The notes below the pieces were generated by a model, which made no database searches, had not been told where the DNA came from, and saw nothing but the letters and a program-made list of their open reading frames with translations. 64,000 nucleotides of DNA, taken from NCBI RefSeq assembly GCF_007859315.1, contig NZ_VOHA01000003.1, forward strand, positions 670,550-734,549, in the 5' to 3' direction. This document shows, one piece after another, positions 50,401 to 57,807 of this stretch. The stretch's first letter is position 1, and the number at the start of each line of letters is the position of its first letter. This stretch comes from Reyranella sp. CPCC 100927. GTDB taxonomy: Bacteria > Pseudomonadota > Alphaproteobacteria > Reyranellales > Reyranellaceae. The position numbers and the translations under genes are program-made.

Positions 50401-51858
50401 GACCACCGACAGCGATGCGAAATGTACGATGCCGGTGTCCTTCAGGGTCTGCGCGACGTCGGCGCGCGCCGGATTACCCAGGGCCTCGATCTGCCCTTCG
50501 AGCTGCACCTTGGCGCTGGCTGGCACCGGAGCGCAGACCTGCACCATGGTCTGCGTCGCCGGTGTCGCGGTGTCGAACACCATGTCGAGCCGGCGCGGGA
50601 AGGGGCCGACCCAGACGAGCGCACCGTCGCGGTCCGGCGCCGTCCGCAAGCCCGGTTGCGCCAGCAGGACCTCGAAGATCTCGACGATCTGCTCGGTGGC
50701 CAGGTGCTTGCCCAGACACTCGTGAACGCCGGTCCCGAACATCAGGCCGGGTTGCGTCGGCCGATCGGGCCAGAAGCGCCCAGGGGACGTGAATTGCCGC
50801 CGGTCGCGCAGCGCCGACAAGGTCGCCACCATCAGGACGGAGCCGGCGGCAACCCGTTTCGTGCCGATGGTGGTGTCCCGCACGGCGTAGCGGAACTGGC
50901 CCGGTGCCAGTGCCGGGTTGAGACGCGCAGCCTCGAACAGGATCTTCTTCAGCCCGGCCCGGTCGCCGGCCCGCGCTTTCTCCGTCGCCAGGCGCATGGC
51001 GTCGGGGCGGCGCAGCAGTTCCTGCAGGACCTTGCCCGCCGCCAGCGTGTTGGTGGGAATGAACCCGGTCGCCAGCCCGACGAGGATGGCGCGGATTTCG
51101 CTGTCGGTCGGCGCCGGCCCGATGCCGGGATTGGACTGCAGCTCGACCAGACGATCGACCAGGGTGCCGGGCCGCGGCTGCATTTTCGCCCGTGCGATCG
51201 CCCGATCGATCAGGGCACGGATACGCGCGGCACCGTCCAGCGCCAGCTGACGGTTCTTGTCCTTGCCGAAGGGGTCGGCGAACAGCAGGTTCGACACCGA
51301 CATCGCGCGGTCGGCGAACGCTTCGGGCTCCTCGATGTCGAGCCCGAAATACCGACAGCAGGTCTCGGCGGCGACGCGCGTGATGAGGTCGTGCATCACG
51401 TCGATACGGCCGCCCGACCCGGCGAGGAGCGCATTGGTCAGGTGGCGGGTGTGGGTGCGCACGGCGATCGCATCCGGCGGCAGGACGACCCGCTGGATGA
51501 TGTCATGCTGCCGGTCGTGCTCAGGCCCTTCCATGCCGAGCACGAAATTCGTGCCGCCGGCCAATTCCTTCATTTCCGGGCCGTACGGCACCTCGAAATC
51601 GCCGGCGTTGTTCAACACGGCCATGACATCGGCGTGGCGCGTCACCAGCACCAGGCGTCCGAACCGGGGCGTGGGCCATACGGCGCGGAAGACCCAGAAG
51701 ACAGCCAGCATCACGTGCCGGGTCAGGCCGGACATGGCCCGTTTGATCCGGCCACTGCTGCCCAGCGTCTTCTTGAGATCGAAGGTGCTGTGCAACGTCG
51801 GCGGTGCGGACTGCCCTTGGGCCGTCCGAATCTTGTCGTAGTATTTGAATGCCAGCAT
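47410..51858 (-). CDS. Cytochrome P450 - membrane - DyP-type peroxidase fusion protein
   Basis: One intact frame of 1482 residues. Residues ~20-430 are a P450 with an I-helix-like region and the haem-thiolate motif FGTGVHECLG (Cys381). Residues ~470-560 and ~770-930 each contain a block of the type (I/V)HFA...LL..LNFDG (VHFASLSVVD, LLLELNVDG; IHYAKWFRLPG, FLANFDGSWESYL), which may be a duplicated module. Two membrane helices lie at ~665-735. Residues ~945-1460 are a DyP-type peroxidase: GYRDG catalytic motif (Asp1138) and haem-ligand His1323 in FGAHIRRANPR. Both haem sites appear intact. It follows the BTAD regulator by 39 bp. The substrate is unknown; a P450 feeding on peroxide made or used by the DyP domain is speculation. 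Confidence 0.9.
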   Translation of the reverse strand: MLAFKYYDKIRTAQGQSAPPTLHSTFDLKKTLGSSGRIKRAMSGLTRHVMLAVFWVFRAVWPTPRFGRLVLVTRHADVMAVLNNAGDFEVPYGPEMKELAGGTNFVLGMEGPEHDRQHDIIQRVVLPPDAIAVRTHTRHLTNALLAGSGGRIDVMHDLITRVAAETCCRYFGLDIEEPEAFADRAMSVSNLLFADPFGKDKNRQLALDGAARIRALIDRAIARAKMQPRPGTLVDRLVELQSNPGIGPAPTDSEIRAILVGLATGFIPTNTLAAGKVLQELLRRPDAMRLATEKARAGDRAGLKKILFEAARLNPALAPGQFRYAVRDTTIGTKRVAAGSVLMVATLSALRDRRQFTSPGRFWPDRPTQPGLMFGTGVHECLGKHLATEQIVEIFEVLLAQPGLRTAPDRDGALVWVGPFPRRLDMVFDTATPATQTMVQVCAPVPASAKVQLEGQIEALGNPARADVAQTLKDTGIVHFASLSVVDAGDGAHYLLLELNVDGPREAALRKVATHAEAWLKPLFQHVQSGDSLALDDQLIRHALDLHTWPWGAIGLNFNGTPDTPVSDIARQDALATFARDALKYYQKKHFEFGSRPIRVVDHVRKLIQQDDDYVRQAASDEPLRDLLDRGAGFADFLIRPSGRQLAMSEWKERNAGGAFKSFATTRSALRLGLLLFALIVALSVVVDWSLGPGLAFQHFFTNTVTGIGRFLLAVVGGVVATSLLLAAVAAAFIGLLRWHEKRDEPDDRNPEQAYLQTLTARENPPGYAQNHITAVTHLKPGWFRKLTTAVAMWSIGVLVAHKYRPGFVVNIGTIHYAKWFRLPGSERLIFLANFDGSWESYLEDFITKAHQGQSAAWSNGVGFPRTRFLTRDGAQDGDRFKRWVRRQQVPTQFWYSRFPELTTDQIRLNALIHDGLMRARTDTAAQAWLDCFGSMPRPDYAIETMEVQSLVFRALGDLPYTACVVLRLPDQPQHCTSWLDGLMPPNGKPASAEGIEPITFGDRPTVKDKNGFRVATFVAFSAAGLARFGVPDVGLKTFPGPFTAGMISRSRILGDVGSSAPETWRWADGQPVDGRPTADAVLFLYADSAEKRDRALEAHRRRMLKQGGAFLDVVLTQPVSANGKEKSKEYEHFGYRDGISQPIIRGTQRFAKGALENDIVAPGELLLGYRNNQNYFPPSVVVPPESDLGNLLPADNATVTSRFPRFRAWPTAVPRDFGRNGTFIAVRQLVQDVEGFHAFTESKAQELRKYPNLKALIGGEITADWVAAKMMGRWRDGTPLIERPGPEEPKRKGKRSSGAEPTNDFKFGEEDPQGFFCPFGAHIRRANPRDSLQPGDPKQLIITNRHRLLRRGRSYVKPAADNQPEEKGLMFVGLCADLERQFEFVQQSWIASPSFHGLNSEPDPITASACPGQRVFTIPTPAGAVVLDNMQSFVTVRAGGYFFLPSHAALRFLTELHHGKSLPQPRASEAEVDKPVAPSPA

Positions 51859-51897
51859 GTCCGACTCGCGGCGAGCGACAGAGTTCTGGAACCGGGA

Positions 51898-53721
51898 CTA
51901 GCCTAAGACCGCCTTGGCGTCATCCTTCGATCGGCTGATGCGGCCACCCGATGCAATCTCAAGACCGTCGGTGAGATTGTCGATCCAAGTCCGGTCCAGA
52001 AAGGGCAGCCACGTCAAATAGGCCGCATACTCCGCGGCGAATCCGGGCTTGGCCGCGACAAGCTGGTCGAAGCTCGAGCGGGCCGCCGCGAGATTGCCGC
52101 CGCGGGCCAGGGCCGTGACCTTGATGACTTGCGCATACCAGTAGCCCGGGCGCCGGAGCAGGGACTGATCGGCCCATTCGGCGGCCTCGCGCCACTGTTC
52201 GAGCATCCCGTGGGCGACGGCAAGCTCGCCGAACGTGAAAAAGATGTGCACGTCGTTGGGACTGAGGCGCAGCGCCGCCCGCAGCGCCGGAAGTGCCCGG
52301 GCAGGTTCACCCGCCAGGTTGTAGCAGCCGCCCAGCTGGGCATGCGCCATCGCCAGGCTGGGGTTGAGCGCGATGGCCTGCTGCAGCAATGCCTGGGCCC
52401 GCACCGGTTGGCGCAACCACATTTCGCCCATGCCGGCCAGCAGATGAGCGCGACCATCGTCAGGATCGGCAATGATGGCGCGCTGCGCCAGGCGGCGCAT
52501 CTCGGCGATTTCATCGGCCGATCCGCGTTGCGACCAGATCGTGTAGTTCAGGCAGGTGGTGGCCTGGATCAGGGCTTCCGGCGAGTTGGGATCGCGCTTG
52601 AGGGCTTCGTCGAACAACTGCCGGGCCGTCTCGGAATCCTGCCGGGTGAGCTTGTTGAGGTGCCAGCGGCCGCGCCAGATCAGGTCGTTGACGTCTGGAT
52701 GATCGGTGTGCCGGTTGCGTGCCCGCATCTGCTCAGCGTAGTCGATGCGCGTATCGAGCAGGGTGACCAGCTCCGCCGCCAACTGGTCCAGCAGTTCGCG
52801 CGAGTGCGACAGCGACAGTTCGATGCGCTGCGACCACAGCGTATAGCCGCTGGTCGTGTCCGACAGCGCGATCGTCAACCAGAACGTGTCGGCGGCGCGG
52901 CGCAGGCGGCCTTCGAGGACATATTTGGCGCCGAGGCTGCGGCCGACAGCCTTGAGGTCGGCGTTCTCGGCACTCACCGAGAAGCTGGAGCTGCGCGCGA
53001 TCACCGGCAGCCACCGCAGCCGTGACAGGCGGTCGATCAGGTCCTCGCTGATGCCCTCGGCCAGGTAGTCATTGTCGGCCACGCCGGTCAGGTTGAGGAA
53101 CGGCAGGACCGCCAGCGACGGCGGCTGGCTGGGATCCGCCACCATCTCGGGAACGCTGAGCGCGGGGCGAGGGGGCGCTTCGGTATTCCGATCGAGCGCT
53201 GAGCCGGCCTGCGAAATTTTTTCGGTGCGCTCGCTCTCCGAAACGACGGCCGTCGCGCCCGTGGCCAGCCGCGCCGCCAGCGCCTGGCGCTGCGTGCGCA
53301 GCCACTCCTCGAAACCCTCGGCGCCGGCGATGTCGAACCCTTCGAGGAAGTCGCCGGCGCGCCGCTGAGGTCGATTGCCCGCGGTGCCGAACACCAAGGT
53401 GCGCGCATCGACGTCGATCTGGTCGAGGTCGAGCTTGACGCGGTCGTGCTCGCTCACCAGCAGCGGCCGCGGCAGGGTGTTGAGGCTGCGGCGCAGAGCC
53501 GTCAACTCGCGGCGCAGGCTGCTTTGCGCCTGTGGCCGCTGGCGCTCGCCCCACAGTTTGTCCTGCAGCCAGCCGCGCGTGTGTTCGCCATCGCTGGCCA
53601 TGGCCAGCATGGCGATCAGCGCAACCCCTTTCTTGCTGGTGATCTCGATCCGCTGGCCATTCGGCCCGGTGAGCCGAAAGGGCCCTAGCAGGTCGAGCGC
53701 GAACGGGCGTGTCTCGCTCAT
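51898..53721 (-). CDS. BTAD-type regulator with TPR repeats
   Basis: 607 residues. The N-terminal winged helix (LDLLGPFRLTGPNGQRIEITS, KGVALIAMLAMA, WLQDKLWGERQRPQAQSSLRR) plus the following helical part forms a BTAD/SARP-like region. A TolB/adenylate-cyclase-associated domain follows (SLAVLPFLNLTG, YLAEGISEDLIDRLS, GAKYVLEGRLRRAADTFWLT). TPR repeats occupy ~350-560. This is a known alphaproteobacterial regulator architecture. The start at 53721 (MSETRPFALD) is preferred over an upstream open extension to 53781. It lies 39 bp before the P450-DyP gene and probably controls it. Confidence 0.85.
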   Translation of the reverse strand: MSETRPFALDLLGPFRLTGPNGQRIEITSKKGVALIAMLAMASDGEHTRGWLQDKLWGERQRPQAQSSLRRELTALRRSLNTLPRPLLVSEHDRVKLDLDQIDVDARTLVFGTAGNRPQRRAGDFLEGFDIAGAEGFEEWLRTQRQALAARLATGATAVVSESERTEKISQAGSALDRNTEAPPRPALSVPEMVADPSQPPSLAVLPFLNLTGVADNDYLAEGISEDLIDRLSRLRWLPVIARSSSFSVSAENADLKAVGRSLGAKYVLEGRLRRAADTFWLTIALSDTTSGYTLWSQRIELSLSHSRELLDQLAAELVTLLDTRIDYAEQMRARNRHTDHPDVNDLIWRGRWHLNKLTRQDSETARQLFDEALKRDPNSPEALIQATTCLNYTIWSQRGSADEIAEMRRLAQRAIIADPDDGRAHLLAGMGEMWLRQPVRAQALLQQAIALNPSLAMAHAQLGGCYNLAGEPARALPALRAALRLSPNDVHIFFTFGELAVAHGMLEQWREAAEWADQSLLRRPGYWYAQVIKVTALARGGNLAAARSSFDQLVAAKPGFAAEYAAYLTWLPFLDRTWIDNLTDGLEIASGGRISRSKDDAKAVLG

Positions 53722-53876
53722 GTCCCCAGGAAATCTGCGAAGCCCTGACACTATAACATTTTTCACGCTCGCCGAGCGCAATCCGAGCGCTGTCGTCCCG
53801 GCTTTCGAGCCACGGCCGGGGAAACTCCTCGCATCACGGCAGCACGCAGAACGGAAGCGGTCTGAAGAAAGGGGCG

Positions 53877-54785
53877 ATGCGCACCGTTCATGCGGACCAA
53901 GGGGGCGAGATCATGGTGGCAGTATCAGTTCTGCAGGACATCAACCCGACACCGGAGCGCACGCGGCCCGTGCTCACGGTCATGGTGAACAATGTCGATG
54001 CCGCGGGGGATTTCCAGGCCCGCCACAAGCCCGCCGACGGGCCGGCAGGGCACCCGGCGTCCGTGGCCGGCGATGTCGGTGTCGATCACGACGTGCAGCA
54101 CCATATCCAGAGCCAACTGGCGCGTGTCCTGCAGTTCATGCCCAGCCCGGCGCTGCTGCTGGATGCGCAGCGGCGCATCGTGAACGCCAACCCGGCCGCC
54201 GAGGCGCTGTTGCGCGAGGGCGACGGCGTTGTCGTGAGCCCCGACGGCAGCCTGCAGGCGACGGCGGCCTTTCCCAGCGAGAACCGGGCGCTCAGCCGCT
54301 GCCTGGCGGCAGCATTGTGTGTCGCGGCCGGCGAGGAGGTGCCGCTGTGCGCCCCGTTGCGCGTGTCGCGTCCCTCAGGGCGGGCGCCGCTGCTGGTCAT
54401 CGCCGCGCCCCTGCCGGCGGCGCCTGTGGCGCTGCGCGGCGCGATCGGCGGTGGCATGGCGCTGATCCTGATCGTCGATCCCGAGGCACAGCCGCGTGAC
54501 GTCACCACGGCGCTGCAGATCGCCGCCGGCCTGACGCCGGCCGAAGCGCGCGTGGCGATGCTGATCGGCGGTGGCTTCAGCCGGCCGCAGGCGGCAGCGA
54601 TGCTGAACGTCTCGCCATCGACGGCCAATTGCCAGTTGGCGAGCTGCTTCGAAAAGCTGGGCGTGCGCTCCCAGGTGAGCCTCGCCCGTTTGATGAGCGC
54701 ATTGCCCGAGGCCGTGTCGCCGACGGCGGCCGATGTCGGTCCGCACGGCGGTGCCAAGACCGTGTGGCAGGGAGGTACGCGATGA
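53877..54785 (+). CDS. LuxR-family regulator with PAS-like domain
   Basis: 302 residues. A PAS-like segment (ARVLQFMPSPALLLDAQRRIV, NANPAAEALLREGDGVVV) is followed by a C-terminal LuxR helix-turn-helix: GLTPAEARVAMLIGGGFSRP and the recognition helix SPSTANCQLASCFEKLGVRSQ. It starts at 53877 after AAAGGGG; ATG 53913, after AAGGGGG, is an alternative. Divergent from the BTAD regulator with 155 bp between starts. The stop overlaps the next small gene (ATGA). Confidence 0.85.
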   Translation: MRTVHADQGGEIMVAVSVLQDINPTPERTRPVLTVMVNNVDAAGDFQARHKPADGPAGHPASVAGDVGVDHDVQHHIQSQLARVLQFMPSPALLLDAQRRIVNANPAAEALLREGDGVVVSPDGSLQATAAFPSENRALSRCLAAALCVAAGEEVPLCAPLRVSRPSGRAPLLVIAAPLPAAPVALRGAIGGGMALILIVDPEAQPRDVTTALQIAAGLTPAEARVAMLIGGGFSRPQAAAMLNVSPSTANCQLASCFEKLGVRSQVSLARLMSALPEAVSPTAADVGPHGGAKTVWQGGTR

Positions 54786-54985
54786 CGAAATCCATCAACG
54801 ACAGCACATTTGATGCGCAGGCGCGCGATGACAACCAGCCGACCGAGGATTGCTTTGCCGCCGCCGACGCTGGTGGGCGCATCCTGGCGTTCCCCGGCGT
54901 GCCTGCCGCGCAGTTTTCGTCGGGCGCGTACGCGGTGCCGGTTTTTCCGTCGTGGCTTCGGCGCTTCTTCGCCGATCTGAGCTGA
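54782..54985 (+). CDS. 67-residue protein between LuxR regulator and caspase
   Basis: Starts MTKSINDSTFDAQARDDNQP, coupled to the LuxR stop by ATGA, and ends 43 bases before the caspase gene. The N-terminal half is acidic and polar; the C-terminal half is hydrophobic and aromatic (ILAFPGVPAAQFSSG, VPVFPSWLRRFF). There is no signal peptide. It is too short for homology by eye, but its tight coupling supports a real gene in this cassette, perhaps a partner or inhibitor of the protease (speculative). Confidence 0.65.
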   Translation: MTKSINDSTFDAQARDDNQPTEDCFAAADAGGRILAFPGVPAAQFSSGAYAVPVFPSWLRRFFADLS

Positions 54986-55028
54986 GCGGGCCAGGTCCGG
55001 CATTTTCGGCGCCACAGAGGGAAGGCAC

Positions 55029-55898
55029 ATGGCTCGCGGATACTCGTTGCATCTGGGACTGAACAGCGTGGATCCGCTGCACTACGACGGATGGGCCGGC
55101 CGGCTCAACGCGGGCGAGAGCGACGCTGCCGACATGGCGTCGATCGCGCAGGCGGCAGGTTTTGTCGAGCGGCGCGTTCACCTGACCCAGCAGGCGACCT
55201 CGGACCGGTTCATCGAGGACATGCTCGAGTTCGCGCAGACGCTGGAGGACGGTGATCTGCTGCTGGTGACGTACGCCGGCCATGGCGGCCAGATTCCGGA
55301 CGAGGCTTCCGACGAGGACGATCGCTACGACGAAACATGGTGCCTGTATGACCGGCAGCTGATCGATGGCGAACTGTACCGCCTCTTCGGCCGCTTCAAG
55401 CCGGGCGTTCGCATCGTCGTTCTGTCCGACAGTTGCCACAGTGGCACCGTGGTCAAGCTGCGCCGCGACGCCGGGTTGCTGCCGCTGTCGGTGTTCGCCA
55501 ACCAGCTGGCGCAGATCGGCAGCGAATCGCCCACGACCGTGTCGGCGGCACCCAGCCGCGCGGCGCCGATCGAAGTGACGGTGGCCGCCTATAATGGCCA
55601 GCGCCGCACGTACCTTGCCCTGCAGGCGGCATCTGCCGGGGCACGGGACGCCGAACCGAAGGCCGGGGTCATCCGCATCGCCGGCTGCATGGACGATCAG
55701 CTGTCGCTCGACGGCAAGCGCAACGGCCTGTTCACGGCCAATCTCAAGCGCGTCTGGAATGACGGCACTTTTTGCGGTGGCTACCGGCTGTTCCACCAGA
55801 CCATCGTCAGCCGCATGCCGCCCACCCAGACACCCAGCTTCATGACCGCCGGCAACGTCGGTGCCGGCTTTCTGAACAGCAAACCGTTTTCGATTTGA
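55029..55898 (+). CDS. Caspase-family (C14) peptidase, metacaspase-like
   Basis: 289 residues, essentially a lone caspase domain. The dyad is His85 in TYAGHGGQIPD and Cys136 in VLSDSCHSGT; acidic stretches DEASDEDDRYDE follow the His as in metacaspases. There is no signal peptide or extra domain. Such orthocaspases and metacaspases cleave after basic residues and serve in stress or cell-death-like responses. It is downstream of the LuxR and 67-residue genes on the same strand. Confidence 0.9.
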   Translation: MARGYSLHLGLNSVDPLHYDGWAGRLNAGESDAADMASIAQAAGFVERRVHLTQQATSDRFIEDMLEFAQTLEDGDLLLVTYAGHGGQIPDEASDEDDRYDETWCLYDRQLIDGELYRLFGRFKPGVRIVVLSDSCHSGTVVKLRRDAGLLPLSVFANQLAQIGSESPTTVSAAPSRAAPIEVTVAAYNGQRRTYLALQAASAGARDAEPKAGVIRIAGCMDDQLSLDGKRNGLFTANLKRVWNDGTFCGGYRLFHQTIVSRMPPTQTPSFMTAGNVGAGFLNSKPFSI

Positions 55899-55971
55899 AG
55901 TTTTGGGGCGCGCCAACGCCGCGGCGCGTCCCGGTTTCGGGGCGGCGATCAATCACCGAAGGGAGAACCAC

Positions 55972-56085
55972 ATGAAGACCATCTTTGCCATCGCATCCAT
56001 GGTGCTGCTGCTGGCAGCGTGCAGCGAAGCGCGCGCCCACGTCACGGCGATCGACAGCCCGCCGGCGGCATCGGCCATTCGCTGA
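55972..56085 (+). CDS. 37-residue lipoprotein
   Basis: MKTIFAIASMVLLLAACSEA: a classic signal peptide with lipobox LLAAC (Cys17), then about 20 polar residues. AGGGAG lies before the ATG. It would be processed to a very short lipidated peptide. It lies 73 bases after the caspase stop and may be co-transcribed. Comparable entericidin-like peptides exist in proteobacteria; the resemblance is only in size and layout. Confidence 0.65.
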   Translation: MKTIFAIASMVLLLAACSEARAHVTAIDSPPAASAIR

Positions 56086-56104
56086 CGCGCACGAACTGAT
56101 ATCC

Positions 56105-56137
56105 GTCCCGAGCACGCTCCTCGGCCTCGCTCGGGAC
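56105..56137. repeat. Inverted repeat after the lipoprotein gene
   Basis: GTCCCGAGC (56105-56113) and GCTCGGGAC (56129-56137) with a 15-base loop. It lies 20 bases after the lipoprotein stop and is a plausible transcript end. Confidence 0.5.
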
Positions 56138-56262
56138 AGGTTGCGAAGGGCCTTGCGGCGGCCGGTTTCGGGGGAACGTCGCGCCGTCTGATCCGCCCGG
56201 CACGCCGTGGATGGACCGCGACGCTGCAGGGCCCTTCGCTTCCTTGTTGGTATTGCCTGGGA

Positions 56263-56283
56263 GAGCGGGCGTCCCGCCCGCTC
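56263..56283. terminator. Tight GC hairpin before the ruvX end
   Basis: GAGCGGGCG (56263-56271), loop TCC, CGCCCGCTC (56275-56283). It lies between the convergent lipoprotein and ruvX genes. The stem is strong, but there is no U tract. Confidence 0.55.
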
Positions 56284-56334
56284 ATGTTTCGGCGCTACGC
56301 GCGATGCGGGCGAGACGCCGCGCTCCCAGGGCGT

Positions 56335-56853
56335 CTAGGTCTCGCTGCGGCGCAATCGGTCCAGCCGGTCGAGCACGGCTTGCAGGATCCACGCCGCGGC
56401 GCCGGCATCGATGCGCGCATCGCGCTTCTGGCGCGACATGTCGTAGGTCTCGATCATGGTGCGCTCGACGGCGGCGGTCGACAGGCGCTCGTCCTGCAAG
56501 ACCACCGGCAGGTCGGCGAAGCGCCGCGGCATGCGCGGACCGAGCTCGAGGTCGAGCGCCATCAGATTGGCCACGAACTGACGCACCGACTGGCAGCGCG
56601 GTCCCTCGCTGCCATCCATGTTGAGCGGCAGGCCGACGATCAGCGCCACGACCTCGTGTCGGCGCACGATCTCGGCCAGCTGCGCGGCATCCTTCGTGAA
56701 CTTCGCGCGCGCAATGGTCTGCAGCGGCGTGGCGAGCGAGCGCAGCACGTCGGATGTCGCCAGTCCGATGGTGCGGGTGCCGACATCGAGCCCCAGCAAC
56801 CGGCCCTGCGCCGGCAGCGTCGCGCTCAATGCCGCAATCTCGATAAGAGCCAT
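56335..56853 (-). CDS. ruvX: RuvX/YqgF family nuclease (Holliday-junction resolvase-like)
   Basis: 172-residue RNase-H-fold protein. The signatures are GLDVGTRTIGLATSD (first Asp), ALIVGLPLNMDGSEGPR, VVLQDERLSTAAVERTM (acidic) and the final DAGAAAWILQAVLD. It acts in 16S rRNA 5'-end maturation and possibly in recombination. The ATG at 56853 gives the usual length. The upstream open frame extends far into the hydrolase gene but is a shadow. Confidence 0.93.
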   Translation of the reverse strand: MALIEIAALSATLPAQGRLLGLDVGTRTIGLATSDVLRSLATPLQTIARAKFTKDAAQLAEIVRRHEVVALIVGLPLNMDGSEGPRCQSVRQFVANLMALDLELGPRMPRRFADLPVVLQDERLSTAAVERTMIETYDMSRQKRDARIDAGAAAWILQAVLDRLDRLRRSET

Positions 56854-56861
56854 GTTTGATC

Positions 56862-57650
56862 CTACGCGGCAGCCGATGACGGCATGCGTTGTTGCTCGAG
56901 CCAGTCGGCGACGAAGGCCGCGACTTCCTGCCAGCCGGGCTGCCCCACGATCCAGTGGCCTTGGCCCGCGAACTCGCGATGCTCGGCGACGGATGCGTAG
57001 CGGCGCGCCACCCGGCGCACCATTCCCGGCGGGGTCATGCGGTCCTTGTCGGTGCCGATCACCAGGGTCGGGCATGTGATCGCCGACGGGGCGATCCGCG
57101 CGGCACGCCGGCGGTCGAGGAAGGGCAGGCCGATCTCGACCAGCACGCGGCCCGACTCGTGCACGAAGTGCGCATAGTCGTGGTCGCACGCGATGCGGTC
57201 GGTGCAGGTGTTGAAGGTGCCGAGCATCGCCTCCTGGTGTGTGGCGCGATGCGGCAGCCGCCACCAACCCCAACGCATCTGGATGCGCAGGAACGCGCGC
57301 ACGACCGACGGGTGCAGCGCAAAGACACCGGCCGGCGGCGCCGGACACAGCAGCACGGCGGCCGCACAGGCGTCGCGCGCGGCCAGCATCTGCGCCAGCA
57401 ACCCACCCATGGAGTGGCCGACGACGACCGGCTTGGTGGGCAGGGCTGTGATGTACGCCTCGAGGTCGGCGGCGTAGTCGAGCAGCGAGAGCGTGCCCAA
57501 GCCGGCCGGTGCCGACAGCGGCGGTGCGTCGTGGTGGCGCAACACTGGCGTCAGCACGGTCCAGCCGCGCTGTTCGAAGAACGGTTTCCAGTGGCGCCAG
57601 ACATGGGGCGTGGCCCACATGCCATGGATCATCACAACGCTGCGCTCCAT
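56862..57650 (-). CDS. Alpha/beta hydrolase
   Basis: 262 residues. HGM oxyanion region near residues 9-11 (VVMIHGMWATPHVWRHW), nucleophile Ser80 in GHSMGG, Asp in IGTDKDRM and His in GQGHWIVGQPGW. It is a lysophospholipase/esterase-like member without further specificity. The start is taken at MERSVVMIHG; an extension to 57722 contains palindrome sequence. Eight bases separate it from ruvX, so the two are likely one transcript. Confidence 0.85.
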   Translation of the reverse strand: MERSVVMIHGMWATPHVWRHWKPFFEQRGWTVLTPVLRHHDAPPLSAPAGLGTLSLLDYAADLEAYITALPTKPVVVGHSMGGLLAQMLAARDACAAAVLLCPAPPAGVFALHPSVVRAFLRIQMRWGWWRLPHRATHQEAMLGTFNTCTDRIACDHDYAHFVHESGRVLVEIGLPFLDRRRAARIAPSAITCPTLVIGTDKDRMTPPGMVRRVARRYASVAEHREFAGQGHWIVGQPGWQEVAAFVADWLEQQRMPSSAAA

Positions 57651-57697
57651 GCCGCACCGTACGCGGTGTCGTGCGGTAACGAAAGCGCCAGGTTTTC

Positions 57698-57797
57698 GGA
57701 CCGCGCGCGTCCACGCGCGCATCCGATGCGCGAGCGTGGACGACGTTTCGCTCTACGCTTCGCTCCAAGCGAATGCGCGCGTGGACGCGCGCGGTCC
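57698..57797. repeat. Long inverted repeat, GGACCGCGCGC family
   Basis: Perfect 25-bp arms at 57698-57722 and 57773-57797, ~50 bases apart. The outer part matches the arms of the hairpin at 40641-40668 (GGACCGCGCGC). It lies between the starts and ends of two minus-strand genes (hydrolase start, FMN reductase stop), so it probably ends the reductase transcript. Confidence 0.75.
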
Positions 57798-57807
57798 AAA
57801 AGCAGAG

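Noticed and set aside
48646..51906. 1086-codon open frame opposite the P450-DyP gene
   Set aside because: Antisense shadow: the product is low-complexity and Arg/Gly/Asp-rich, while the minus strand has two intact haem motifs.
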